DNA of 64,000 nt from Cranoglanis bouderius (GCA_023630585.1 CM042546.1:21612810-21676809), one strand, 5' to 3'; positions 48,401 to 63,824 are shown, numbered from the stretch's first letter. The notes: a model not told the origin generated them from the letters alone. Numbers and translations are program-made.

Positions 48401-49146
48401 GTCCCACCACTGGCTTACTGAGGTGTACTGTGGCTTTCTCTTTCTCCAAGACTTCCAAAAAAGTGTAAAAGCATGAATAAAGTGTTGTTCCTGTAATAGC
48501 CTATTGTTAAAAGTGCCAGCGATGCTGACGGAAAGTGCTCTGGATGGTAGTGACAGTGACAGAGATGTAATGATGGTCAGAGAGTGGAGTGGGATGAATT
48601 TAACTGCTATAGATTCTGCCTCTGTCGAACTTTTGAGTATAAAACCTATGAAGTCTTGCTGTGAGGATCTTTTCAGGAGTGGGTTTTAACCACTGTCTGT
48701 AGGTAGAGTTTCTTTCCCCACATCTCCGGGTGGTTCCGGGCTACACTGTGATTCAGAGTGCAGTTGAAATCTCCAGCTAAAATTCTTTCTTAGGGAATGT
48801 CTGAGATAGCTTTATTCAAAAGATCAAAAAACCGAACACATTCTGTGCTGTTGGGAGCATAGATATTAATCAGAGAAAGTGAGAGTTTGTGGAGATCGAT
48901 ATCTACTCTCTGCATCCTTCCAGGTATGATTTCTGCTGTATTTGTCGGCTGTTCTCGAATGTCTGTGGAAAGCAGTACAGTGACCCCAGCGCTCAAACCA
49001 TGGCTGTGCAAAACTTGACCTTTCCACTCATTTAGCCACTGTGTCTGTGTTGTAGTGTCTTTTCAAAAAATTAAAAACTAAAACTAAAGACTAAAACGCT
49101 TCACAGCACTACGAGCCAAGTGAGCCAATGTTTAGAGAGGCCATGT
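45420..49146 (-). pseudogene. LINE ORF2 (endonuclease-reverse transcriptase), many frameshifts
   Basis: ORF2 nicks target DNA and copies the element RNA into it. In order on the minus strand: start region MASLNIGSL near 49146; an APE-type endonuclease with SHGLSAGVTVLLS and SLINIYAPN (about 49.0-48.8 kb) and a GDFN-type motif near 48.76 kb; RT blocks LDGLTSKFYKTFW and AVITLLPKKG (47.9-47.75 kb); DQEKAFDRVDH (about 47.54 kb); and the catalytic YADD of AYADDVTVIIS at about 47.04-47.05 kb. The C-terminal region at 46764-45420 includes FNHFYGTVFKVW and CRFCGLPDTVFQCFC. Stops and shifts separate nearly every block, so no active protein can be made. Confidence 0.85.
47238..47432 (-). mobile_element. 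tRNA-derived SINE inserted in LINE copy B
   Basis: On the minus strand an A-box-like TGGCTCAGTGG (47415-47425) and a B-box-like GAGTTCAATCC (47372-47382) are spaced as in a tRNA promoter. The body GCCCTTAATCCTCAACTGCT and GATAAGAGCGTCTGCCAAAT follows, then an AAATGTAAA-type tail. It is a very common fish repeat and splits the reverse transcriptase coding region. Confidence 0.85.
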
Positions 49147-49398
49147 TACATGTTTTTGGGTTGGGTCTTTTTTTGTTCTTTTTTTTTTTTTTTTTTTTTT
49201 AATGAACGTTTTACGCCCATGTCCAAGCTCCGTTTTGGAGCGAGTTTTGCCGACAATAGTCAGCTCACACACTGTTAACCTCACTAACATTTTTACTATA
49301 AATCAATAGAACTAAAGAAGAAAAAATAAAGGAGAGTATGTAAAAACTAGAAACACTCAGAGACGTACTCCAAACACCTGTATTCTCGCCTGCTACCC

Positions 49399-49492
49399 AC
49401 AATTCTCAGAGAGAGAGAGAGAGAGACAGATAAAACAAAAAACTACAGAAAGACAGACAAAACAGATGCAGAGAGAGAGAGAGAGAGAGTGT
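49399..49492. repeat. Composite (GA)n array between LINE copies B and C
   Basis: GA tract, then GACAGATAAAACAAAAAAC and TACAGAAAGACAGACAAAAC, then GCAGAGAGAGAGAG. Confidence 0.95.
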
Positions 49493-50960
49493 GTTCAGGG
49501 AAAGGATCCTCTTTATCAGGAATCTCCATTCCTTAACCAACATTTCTTTTTCCTCACGTGAGAGGAGAGAGTTCCATATTTTGGAGTAGTTGTGCTACAA
49601 TCCGTACAGATGTCAGCCCCAGACGTGTTCTGAAGATTGGGTCCAGCCAGGTGTCCCAGAGTGGTGAGATCAGACACCCGTCCAAGTAAACGCACTGCCT
49701 CCAATGTCCAGATGTGCTCCATGAATCAGGGGCTCCTTTAGTAGCCAGTATAAAGAGTGTGTTGTTTGTTGTTGCCCTTTGAACCTTCAAAAGTTTCCAC
49801 ACTTTATAAAGAAAGTCTCAGGTCTCCAAAAGTTCTTAGAATAGCACTGGTCACAGGTTTCCAACTAAAAAACATTGAACTAGTTAAAAAAAAAAAAAGT
49901 CGTACAAATCAGTCCATACAGGATTTCAGGGAGTTTTTTTGTGATTGTTGTGACGAAAAATGCTAGATCTTGCTGCGGCTTTTTTCAAAATTTTTGATGC
50001 AATTTGTGAGAGTTTTTTTGCGGAAAACTACTTGAATTGGTGAAATTGCAATTGCACGAAATTGTTTTACACGGTTTTTCGCAGTGATGTTTGTTGGTAG
50101 ATGAGACCTTCTAGCTGTACTCATGTTTGAAGCGCGTGAATCGAAGAGGGCTTTGGCTGAATGCGTGTTGTGATGACGTCACATGACGCGTCTTGGTGCA
50201 AATCTGTGGTAATTTTGGAATATTTCAAGGTCCTCCAAGTATTGCGGAGTTTCCTTGATTTTGTGTTAATTTCTGCGATTGCAAAATCCCAGACGGACTG
50301 GTAAACGGAAGGCTCTGTAGGTGCACAAGGCCTTGTCCACCTTCTTCTTTATGTAAATATAGCACATTGTGTGGCATCCAGTGTAGCTTGTCTCCCAAAA
50401 AAAACCAACAAAAAAAAATTCACAGAAAATTCACTGAATTTTTGCTAAAAGTGTCACTGGTAGATCTATGCAGGTATTTTGTGCCAAAAAGAGGATGCCA
50501 CTAGATTATTAATAATTAGAGTGCACCCCCTATAAAACATTTTGGGTACCAGCCATTTCCATTTGTCTAAGCGACACTTTATCTGGGTCCCTTCCCAGTT
50601 TTTTGCATAACTAGATCATCTCCCAGGTACATTCCTAGATATTTAAAACCTTCTCCTCCCCTTTATTTAAAAGAGGTTCTAACAGTAAGCCATAGAGCAT
50701 ACCGGACATACAGCACCCTTGCCTTACTCCCCTACACACTTTAAAAGGAGCCGCCATGAAACTTCAGTACACTTTCAATGTCATAATATAAAACTCTTAT
50801 TTCAATCAATGAAATCAGAGCCAAAACCAAAAGAGTTTTCCACAAATAATTGTGTTCCACTCAGTCAAAGGCTTTCTCCTGATCTATAGATCAAACCCTT
50901 CTTCAGACTTCTGTCAACGACCGTATTTCAGCTGGCTCAGATAAAATGTTTCCAGCCTTT
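49493..50960 (-). mobile_element. L1-Tx1-type LINE fragment, copy C
   Basis: Minus-strand reading gives RT motif DQEKAFD*VEH at about 50.87 kb (with a stop), RQG and a MSGMLYGL block near 50.7 kb, an EEGGQGLVHL-like region split over frames near 50.35 kb, then VWKLLKVQRATTNNTLF and, in another frame, VRLLGRVSDLTTLGHLAGP down to 49516. The 3' part of ORF2 is missing where the TC tract starts. A MITE sits inside. Confidence 0.65.
49910..50300 (+). mobile_element. CAGTCCGT-ended MITE-like element, copy 3, in LINE copy C
   Basis: Bounded by CAGTCCATACAGGATTTC and, inverted, CAGTCCGTCTGGGATTTTG: the best-preserved inverted ends of the three copies. The LINE's ORF2 is recognisable on both sides, so the MITE inserted into the LINE. 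No clear target duplication could be read. Confidence 0.75.
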
Positions 50961-50999
50961 TCAAATGAAATGAAAACTTTTTAAATATTTGTTCTCAAA

Positions 51000-51750
51000 A
51001 TGGTCAGGCACAAAGGGCACCCGTTCCTGATATTGGCTTCAGCGCTCGAGCTCCGCCTCCTCAGGCGTCGTCTTGTAAACCGAATTCCTCAAACTCTTAA
51101 TCACTGCGTTCAAGTTAATTAAACACAAATAATTAGAGAGCTCTGGATTTCAGAACACGATGCGAGATAATCATCTACAAGCCGTCATTCATCGGACTGA
51201 AACGCAGCGAGTTTGATTAAATTACGGTCAGTAGGGTCAAAATAACACATAATAACACATGTTTGACGTGTTCTTGAATTGAGTTAAATGTGTGATATTT
51301 AGTCTCCGTGCACATTTTGGATGTAAATGTGTGGATTTTTTTTTTTTTTTTTGTCGCTCTGTGTCTCTGACCGTGTATAAAAGATAAAATGTCTCCACCA
51401 TGTGGACAGACTGAGAGGTGCACACTGATACACTAACCAACAGAGGAAAAAAGAAGGGGCAAATACTTTTTCACAGCACTGCTAATATAAGTGTTAGAAA
51501 AATCCTGTCGTCTTTGTAGTACTGCAAGAGCAAAAAAAAATAAATAAATAAAATAAAAAAATAAAGAGACTTTTAAAAATAATTATTTTAGACGTGTTTA
51601 TTGTTTTTAATTACAACATTATAATTAGAAACAGCTTTACATCATGAATGATTATATTATGAGAAAAGAAAGAAATTCCTTCTTCAGTCCAGTTGTGTTC
51701 CTGAAACATAGAAAATAAGGTCAGATATTAGACATCCTTTTTATTATTTA
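51000..51750. other. Intergenic; possible regulatory block at 51055-51235
   Basis: CAAGTTAATTAAACACAAAT with AATTAGAGAG and CGAGATAATCATC form a homeobox/forkhead-like cluster. A T-run lies at 51338-51353. No exon supported. Confidence 0.3.
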
Positions 51751-51754
51751 TGTT

Positions 51755-52073
51755 TTATGGAGCCTCTCCCAGGGAACTCGGGGCATGAGGTGGGGGACAC
51801 CCTGGATGGGGGGCAAGCCCATCGCAGGGCACAATTGCGCGCACACACACACATACACACACACACACAAACTACGGACAATTTTGGAAATGCCAATCAG
51901 CCTACAACGCATGTCTTTGGACTGGGGGAGGAAACCAGAGTACCCAGAGGAAACCCCCCAAAGCACGGGGAGAACATGCAAGCTCCATGCACACAGGGTG
52001 GAGGTGGGATTTTGAACCCCCAACCATGGAGGTGCGAAGCAAGCTTCCTAACCACTGAGCCACCGTGCCCCCA
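51755..52073 (-). mobile_element. tRNA-derived SINE with internal (CA)n expansion
   Basis: Same family as the 37.3-38.7 kb SINE, inverted. A-box TGGCTCAGTGG at 52052-52062, B-box-like GGTTCAAAATCCC near 52006-52018, CATGTTCTCCCCGTGC, CCTCCCCCAGTCCAAAGACA, then a (CA)n tract (51841-51869 on the plus strand) in the body. End near 51755. Confidence 0.8.
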
Positions 52074-52078
52074 TATTA

Positions 52079-52079
<1 letters not shown>

Positions 52080-52114
<35 letters not shown>

Positions 52115-52271
52115 GTAACATTAATGATACATACTTCACTTCAATAATTATTATATAATATGAAGAATTACATGAAAAAATAACAAGGAATAATGGAATA
52201 GAACATAAGACAATGAACCATTTTAATATTTCAGTGACAAAGTATTTCTTAAATGTGTTAAAAAAAATAAA

Positions 52272-52302
<31 letters not shown>

Positions 52303-52500
52303 TAAAGGAATCATCTTGGTTTTAGTAAATCTGAGTACTGCTCAGCAGTAAGGAATTGTCACTGCTGTCTAACATTGACATCTAGTGGCTAAATTCCAGT
52401 GCTGAGTCGAACACACACACACACACACACACACACACCCACACACACACACACACACAAAAAAACAAAAAAACAAAAAAAAAAAAAAACAAAACAAGTT
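52080..52500. repeat. Cluster of (ATT)n, (AAAT)n, (CA)n and A-rich tracts
   Basis: (ATT)n at 52080-52111, AAAT/AAT repeats at 52261-52306, (CA)n at 52410-52459 and A-runs to 52497. Confidence 0.9.
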
Positions 52501-53825
52501 TGTCTCCTTTATGAAGCTGTTTAGGTCAATCACTCAGAGATTCTTCAGCTCAGATTTCAGACTTTAGAGTCGTTCCTTCCTGAATCACGCCACATTCTGA
52601 CCTTTACAACATATTTATCTTTACATCAGGACACGCCTGCGCTGATTATAGCCACCAAACACACGACTAGTGCTTTAGACCCTTACAAAGATCTCCTTTA
52701 TGGTTTATCTGATAAAGAGAATGAAATAATAATAACAATTTTTTTTTTTTTTAAATGAACAAAAGCAATGAAGCTCCTTTTTTAAATTTCAGACTGCATG
52801 CTACAAGGATGCTAACAGTGGCTACATCAGATAAAACCTGAGGTTTTGTTGTTTAGCTGAATTTCCCTGAGACTCTTAGCCTCAACCTACACAGGTAGTA
52901 GTTAGCATACAAGTTAAACACAAACAAGGTGCATGATTGCTCTCAAAATCGTGACTAGGTTGTAAGTTTAGGTCTGTGTGCTAATTACAGCTTCCCTTTA
53001 TTATGCTAGCTATGCTACGTTACCGAAAAATGTTATGTTTGTAGCATTTAATTGGTTTACGAATAAAACTTACTCATTGAAATACTTGTTGGAATAACAC
53101 GAGGTAAACGAGCGATGCGGTTAGCATTTACCATAATCGCTGTGTGTTTACAGCTAACACTTTCACTCAGATCTGAAATGTCAAGTGAAATATACGTTCA
53201 TAACACCTACAAACATGTTATTAAAGTCATGTGACTGAGTTTCCAGTCTGTATTTTGTGACATTCGTGAGCTTGCTATGCTATGTTTGTAAAGCTAAGCA
53301 TTATTAGTAACTAGCAAATCACAGCAGATGTGGAGAATATCCATGAAGAAAATTGAATGGTTTCCATCACATTCCTGATTTTTTTTCTGTGGTAAATACA
53401 GCTAGCTAGCAAGAATTTACCTGTTTAACAATGTTAGTGAGCACAAAATACAAACAAATGCAGCACACAGGACAGAACAGATAAAAAAAAAAACTTTTTT
53501 AAAGAAATGTTATAGTTAGCATCTGTTTTGGGTTTGTCCTGGATAAAACATGAAAGGTTTGTCATGCTGTTGGTTCCTGTGTTTAGCATTCTGTGCGCTC
53601 TTAACTTTATTAAATGTTATCCTGTACAAACAGGTAATTAAATCCTTAGCTAGCACATCTCTTCATTTATAGCATAGCTAGTTGCTAAATATGATTCTCG
53701 CTTGTTCCACTTCAAACAACATGTTTATGCTAGCAGCTAGTACACACATCTTTCATCAAATGTTAGCATTTGGGAATTGATGCATCACAGACTTACTGAT
53801 GATATCAGAGGTCGAAGGTTGTTAC
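52501..53825. other. GCTAGC-rich stretch; likely 3' UTR of the small gene near its right end
   Basis: TAGC words are frequent. On the minus strand the first AATAAA after the small gene's stop that I noticed is at 53606-53611, about 215 bases downstream, so the 3' UTR probably ends shortly below 53600. Confidence 0.35.
53606..53611 (-). promoter_or_regulatory. Candidate polyadenylation signal AATAAA
   Basis: Lies downstream of the stop at 53826-53828 on the coding strand. Other signals may be used. Confidence 0.35.
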
Positions 53826-58518
<4,693 letters not shown>

Positions 58519-58660
58519 TCTTCCCCCTGAGCTCAGAGCCGCTTCTTCAGTCCCGCTGCGCAGAAGTGAAGTGAAGTGGACATGCGGAAATAAACAGAGA
58601 CCGCGCCCGACACGGAGGCTGTGTTCCAAATCACCTGGGGCACAAGTACACCTTATTCTG
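58519..58660 (-). promoter_or_regulatory. Probable 5' UTR and promoter of the small gene
   Basis: Upstream of the ATG the minus strand is GC-richer than its surroundings, with GTGTCGGGCGCGGTCTC, CTTCTGCGCAGCGGGACTG and GGGGGAAGAATGG just before the start. I see no clear TATA box; a CpG-type promoter is inferred. Confidence 0.35.
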
Positions 58661-58844
58661 ACAAAAAGAGCTCGAGCTTCATCTCCTCTCTCACTGAACA
58701 GCTTGCAAGGGTGAGTCGATTCGCAGTGGCTCCCAAGTGATCAGTGCAAGGGGCAGTTTTATGTGCCCTAGGTAGGAAGCAAGGAGACATTTGTGATTCA
58801 GCCATTAGGATGGAAAATACGTGACGTCGTCACACACAGTCACA

Positions 58845-58849
58845 TTTTC

Positions 58850-58895
<46 letters not shown>

Positions 58896-58920
58896 AGTAG
58901 TAGTAGTAGTAGTAGTATTG
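58845..58920. repeat. (ATT)n-(AGT)n trinucleotide repeat
   Basis: About 15 ATT units followed by AGT units. Confidence 0.95.
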
Positions 58921-58924
58921 TTTT

Positions 58925-59385
58925 TATTATTTCTGTATAACTCATTCTCATTTTATCAGAGTATTTTATGTTATCAATCATTTCAGCAGTTGAATGCAGA
59001 TACAAGCTTTCACGTGAGAACATAAATCTGCTTATGTTACATGATGACCATGTAACCTGAGACTCCTGGACATCTTGAATTTCCTGTTCCACATAACCAA
59101 CCAAATCCAGTTCCGTCAGTGTGACTGTTTGCGCTCTGAAACTAACCAGGTACTGAAAAACAACAACAGCAGCACCAAACAAGAGAGGTATTACACCGGG
59201 ATTAAACTCCACATCTCCAGTGTAACAGGTGCTTTGTCGTCACAGTTTATGCAAATGATGCGTCTCGTCCTTGTTTTTGTTTACGCACCTAATTAAAAAA
59301 AAAAAAAAAAAAGGTCTGAATAGATTTTAGAGCCTTTGACACTGAAACATGCCCCACAGGCGTTTTCAAAGCGTATGCAGAGAGA
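58925..59385. other. Intergenic, no gene seen
   Basis: Unique sequence with an 18-A run at 59295-59312. Confidence 0.35.
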
Positions 59386-59389
59386 AACT

Positions 59390-59625
59390 ATCCAGAGAAG
59401 AAGCCATTGTTCGTCACGTATACATTACAGCACAGTGGAATTCTTTTCTTCGCATATCCCAGGTTGTTAGGAAGTTGGGGTCAGAGCGCAGGGTCAGCCG
59501 TGATACGGCCCCTGGAGCAGACAGAGGGTTAAGGGTTTTGCTCAAGAGCCCAACAGTGGCAGTTTGGCGGTGCTGGGGCCTTCTGATCAGTAACCCTTAA
59601 CCGTCGAGTCACCACTGCCCTGTAA
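59390..59625 (-). mobile_element. tRNA-like SINE or interspersed repeat, partly deleted
   Basis: GAAGCCATTGTTCGTCACGT, ATACATTACAGCACAGTGGA, GTTGGGGTCAGAGCGCAGGG and CTCAAGAGCCCAACAGTGGC belong to a common teleost repeat. The tRNA-like head is at the right end (inverted GTGACTCGACGGTTAAGGG). The usual B-box segment between GGTGCTGGGG and CCTTCTGATC is missing. Confidence 0.65.
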
Positions 59626-59884
59626 TCTAACTACTGCTCTGGGCAAAACATGATCCCTCACTTCGCATCCACGACTGGACACAACCTTTAAGATACACGT
59701 GAGAGACTGGAAATTTTGTTTATTGATAAATTTACACAACAATTAAAACATGCAACTCGAATCAAACAGTGTTTAAGCAAGGAATCACTTCCTACACCCG
59801 CGAGTTATGTATCATATCTAAAGTATATGTACAAGTATAAGTAATGTATAAGTATAAGTATATGCGGAGATCATTCTGAATCAG

Positions 59885-60580
59885 TTTTAGCTTTGAGAAA
59901 CTGCGTTCTCCCGTGACAGGGAGAGTGAGAAGCAGTATTAATGAGTCTTAATCAGGTCCAAAAGCCAGCATCTGTCATGGTGTGTCAGTGCCCATGGCGT
60001 GGGTAACTTGCACATCTGTGAGGACACCATTAATGCAGAAAGATATGTGCACATTTTGGAGCGACATACGCTGCCATCCAGAGCAGGACAACTCCAAACC
60101 ACATTCTGCCCGCGTGGTTGCGTAAGCAGAGAGTGCGGGTGCTAGCACGTCCTGACCTGCCTCCGATCGAGAATGTCTGGCGCATTATGAAGCGCAGAAT
60201 AAGGCAACGAAGATCCCGTACAGTTGCGCAGCTGAAGAAGTGCATAATGGATGAATGGGGGAAATTTCCGCTTGCTAAACTTAACCAACTGGTGTCTTCA
60301 GTGCCCAAACGCTTAATAAGTGTTATTAAAAGAAAAGGTGATGTCACACAGCGGTAAACAGTCGACTGTCCCAACTTTTTTGGAGTGTGTTGCAGTCATC
60401 AGATTTGTAATGAGTGTATATTTTCAAAAGTAAATTAAATTCACAAATTAAAACATCAAATAATGTGTTAGTAATGTGTTTTCAGTATAGTACAGGGTGA
60501 ACTGAATTTTCAAATGACTCTTTTTGTTTGTTTGTTTTTTTTCCCCAGCATTTTCCATACTGTCCCAACTTTTTTCGGTT
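59885..60580 (+). mobile_element. 3' half of a Tc1-like element
   Basis: C-terminal transposase coding runs to a TAA at 60355-60357. DNSKPHSARVVA (about 60087-60122, second catalytic Asp) and, after a frame change, PDLPPIENVWRIMKRRI with the catalytic Glu are preserved, followed by WGKFPLAKLNQLVSSVPKRL. The 3' non-coding end finishes with CATACTGTCCCAACTTTTTT at 60558-60577. It resembles the family of the 5' half at 42.9-43.6 kb. The 5' inverted repeat and the N-terminal half of the transposase are missing. Confidence 0.8.
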
Positions 60581-60717
60581 ATGTATTCATGTCAAGAGTG
60601 TTTTAATCGTTTTGGATCAGGTTGAAGCCGCTGTAAGAGTGGTGGAGGGGCAGGTACTAGGTAAAATGAAGTAAAGTTAATTTAGATTTAGAACAAATTT
60701 TTATTATTTAAAATTAA

Positions 60718-60719
<2 letters not shown>

Positions 60720-60757
<38 letters not shown>
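60720..60757. repeat. (CT)n microsatellite
   Basis: CT repeats with one GT interruption. Confidence 0.9.
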
Positions 60758-60759
<2 letters not shown>

Positions 60760-60825
60760 GTACGTATGATCGCTGATATGGTGAAGTTTCCTCTTGTAAG
60801 GAGACATTTACATATTTCACATTCA

Positions 60826-61630
60826 CGGAAGGAGTCTCCAGTGTTGGTCAGAGGTAAAGGTACGTTCACACATGCAGCAAAGCGACCGGAGACCATTTTC
60901 AGTGAGAGCTGGTGACTTCCGGCGACAGGAGCGACAGCGACTAGACGTGGGCGTGTCCAGCGATGTGACAGAGTTGAGAACTTTATGCAAATTTGGACCG
61001 ACTTGATGCAGCGACTTCCAATGAGAGTCAAGACGGTAGAGAGTACGTGATCCGTAGCCTCCTGTGCCCACTAGCTATTATTTTGCTTTACACACACTAA
61101 GGCCGTACGTTTATATAATAAATGAAGCTTGCGCTTTCACCGCAGACAAGACGGCCGCAATGGCAGAGAGCGCACGCTGCTTCTCCTTCGTCTCGTAGCA
61201 TATGATGCATATATACATGGGTGAATTTTATATACAAACGCTCTCCCTCCAGAATGTTTCATTTTAGCGGCAAGAAAACGGATTTTGTTTTTCGAAAGTG
61301 GAACGCTAGTAACACTGAAAAGTGTTACTATGGCAACCAGTAGTAGGAACGACTTCGTAGTACAGCGACTGGCGACTGGCTGTACGTGTGAACGCGCCTT
61401 AAAGCTGCGACTTTATGGAAATCTTCAGAGCAGGAGTTTACACTTTGTGTTTTTTTTTTTGTTTTTTGTTTTGTCTAATCAACTTGAAGAGAGAGAATAA
61501 ACAGCGAGGGAACGACTGCTTACAGCTGCCGTAACGTACGTGAGAACAGGGACTAGCTCGTTTCACAGAGCTTTAAATGTAACTATAAATGCATAAAAAC
61601 TATGACTTGTCGTTCTTTAATAAATAAAAA
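60826..61630 (+). mobile_element. Palindromic MITE-like repeat, copy 8, interrupted
   Basis: GGAAGGAGTCTCCAGTGTTG (60828) and GGGAACGACTGCTTACAGCT (61507) through GACTTGTCGTTCTTTAATAA match the family. A different element has inserted in the middle. Confidence 0.6.
60858..61399. mobile_element. PIF/Harbinger-like MITE nested in copy 8
   Basis: The left end AGGTACGTTCACACATGCAG and the inverted right end AGGCGCGTTCACACGTACAG form terminal inverted repeats. Both are flanked by TAA (60855-60857 and 61400-61402), consistent with the 3-bp TWA target duplication of PIF/Harbinger. It has no transposase and is non-autonomous. Confidence 0.6.
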
Positions 61631-61837
61631 AAAAGGCATAGTAATACGTAATAGTAAACGTTTGGCAAATTGTAATAATAATAAAGTTAGCTTTTTTTTT
61701 TTTTCCCGCCCTGAGCATAATTCGGATAATTAAATCATCCAAAAACATCATCATACTATAACGCTCATATTGTTCACTGCATCCTGTCATCAATCCTAAA
61801 CAGCCTGAGATCGTCTTTATGTTAAAAAGCAAAACAT

Positions 61838-61870
61838 CAGTTGGTATAAAATCTCACTTTATACCAACTG
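61838..61870. other. Perfect 13-bp hairpin
   Basis: Arms CAGTTGGTATAAA and TTTATACCAACTG are separated by a 7-nt loop (ATCTCAC). It may be a transposon end or structural relic. ATACAAGGGTGAGTCAAATG, which looks like a mariner-type terminus, follows within a few bases. Confidence 0.6.
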
Positions 61871-62640
61871 ATTAATACAAGGGTGAGTCAAATGAATGAA
61901 AATCTTATTTTGTTGTTGTTGTTGTTGTTGTTTATTGCAAATGAGTGTCACAAAAGTGTATCATTTTTCTTCAGAATCTCTATTTCTGCCAACGCAAGTG
62001 TTTCAGCGTGTAACAAGTGTCCGGATTCCTCTGGATAAAAATGTAGATTTTATGTCTTTATGTCTTTTAAGGTTTTCATTTCACTCCCTCTCGCCGTTTC
62101 CTTAACTGATAACTCACTGAAATGGTATTTGAAATAAAAACATCTATAACGTTCTTCTCCAGAAGAATCCAGACTTCGTATCATCGCTGACAAACGAGAA
62201 ATAAATGAGACAACATGATTTTCTGCGATAAAGCGAGCGTCCTTACAAACCAAGAAGCATTTCCAATTTTATTAGCTTAGTAACAAACTGTAAACAAAAC
62301 CTTCAGCTCTAATTTGTCCTTGTTCGGTCATTTCATCCCTTGGTGCTCATTTGATCGAATCTGAAATCTGAAGTGTCTAAAACTTAAACTTAAAGGAATA
62401 ATTTCAAGCTCCATAAAGCAAAAAAAAAAAACAAAAAAACAAAATCAGAAAATTTCTTGAGAAATCTTCTCCATTAGCTCTGAGATAAAGAATCTAAACC
62501 TGTTCCTAACACAAAAGCCTTGATTGAGTTAAACGAGTTCTGAATCGCCTGAATCAAATCTAAACTCGAGTCTTTAGAGTACAAGACAAAACTCTGAATT
62601 ATTATTTTTTTTTTACTCTGAATTACAAAAAGCAAAATGT
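61871..62640. other. Downstream flank of the Ser/Lys-rich gene, no other gene seen
   Basis: A TTG repeat at 61910-61931, possible mariner-like scraps at the left, and AT-rich sequence that may include 3' UTR. Confidence 0.35.
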
Positions 62641-62642
62641 GT

Positions 62643-62648
62643 GTTTAT
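62643..62648 (-). promoter_or_regulatory. Candidate polyadenylation signal AATAAA
   Basis: AATAAA on the minus strand about a dozen bases after the stop at 62660-62662. If used, the 3' UTR would be very short. Confidence 0.4.
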
Positions 62649-62659
62649 TAAAAATGAAA

Positions 62660-63789
62660 TCACGATTCGTTCTCGTTCAACATCTGATATTGTGACTCGT
62701 CGCCGTTCCTCTCAGTGTCCAGGTGAGACCTGTAGCCTAAAGCTCCGCCCCTCCAGGTGACCCTGGAGCCCTCCCCCTGAGACTCCGCCTCTTCAGTAAA
62801 GACGCCACGTGTAGGATCGTCAGGGAACGTATCGTATCTTTCTCCGTCCTCTCCTCCTCCCGCTGCGTCGCTCCCTCCATCCCGAACTTCTTCCTTCACT
62901 TCCTCCTGCGCAGTCGGAATCAAAACGACTCACTCTGAATCGATTCAATAAATGACTCTTTTCAGTGAATTGAATCAAATGTTCCTTTAAAGAGTCTTTT
63001 TTTTTCTTTTTAAATGTTAATTTCACAACTAATTTGTGAATCATGAATAGAATTTTAGCTAGCGAGGCTAGTCAGCTACATGCTAATAACCGCTCATCTC
63101 AAAACGTCTAGCTAGCTAGGCGAGTAGCGGCACGATCTCAGCGTGATTCATTTCTTTACCCTTGAGTCCTTTTTCTTCTCTTTATTTTCATCGTCGACGT
63201 GAGGCGAAGGAGAACTGGAACCCTGGCGCAGAACAGAAATGACATCACATGTAATAAGCATCAAAAATCTACAGCCCAAGACTAACAGCCAGACTCGGTT
63301 GCCATGGCAACACGTATCAGCCAAGGGAACGCGCTGAAAATAAAATCCGATATACGCCGCTGGAAACCGGGTTGAAAAGTTGACGCAAATGATTGTATTA
63401 TTCTAATATGGATATTTTTCTTGTTTGTTCCACATCATATTAATTAATAATTTTTTTTTAGGATTTGATTGAAAAAAAAATACAACCTGCTCCAGTAACG
63501 GAAAGAAAGGCGTCAACCGGATGAACAAAAAATATTAACATAGCTGAAAAAAACAGTGGCAAATTTTTTCATGAACAATAAATCTGTTATTAAAATGATT
63601 TTATTTAAAATTATTATATTAAAATAAATAATTATATTAATTTTTTTTTTTTTTTTTTAAAAAAGCAGAATTACCCTCTTCTTCGTCTTCTTGGATTTGA
63701 CCTTTTTCTTCTTTCCCCTTTTTTTCCTCTTCATCCTCTTCCGTTCCTCCTCGCTGTCTGATGAAGATGAAGAGCTGATGGCCTGTAAC

Positions 63790-63824
<35 letters not shown>

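Larger units (their letters stand above)
45291..49395 (-). mobile_element. L1-Tx1-type LINE, copy B (nearly full ORF2, decayed)
   Basis: On the minus strand it begins after a TC tract with GAGAATTGTGGGTAGCAGG at about 49395. A short remnant of the ORF1 tail follows, then ORF2, a 3' UTR with a T-run (45331-45361 on the plus strand), AATAAA near 45320, and an end at AAAAAGTCAAAAAG against TC repeats. Most of ORF1 is deleted. A SINE interrupts the reverse transcriptase. Confidence 0.8.

Noticed and set aside
60030..60374. 114-codon minus-strand frame
   Set aside because: Shadow of the plus-strand Tc1 transposase C-terminus (PDLPPIENVW...).
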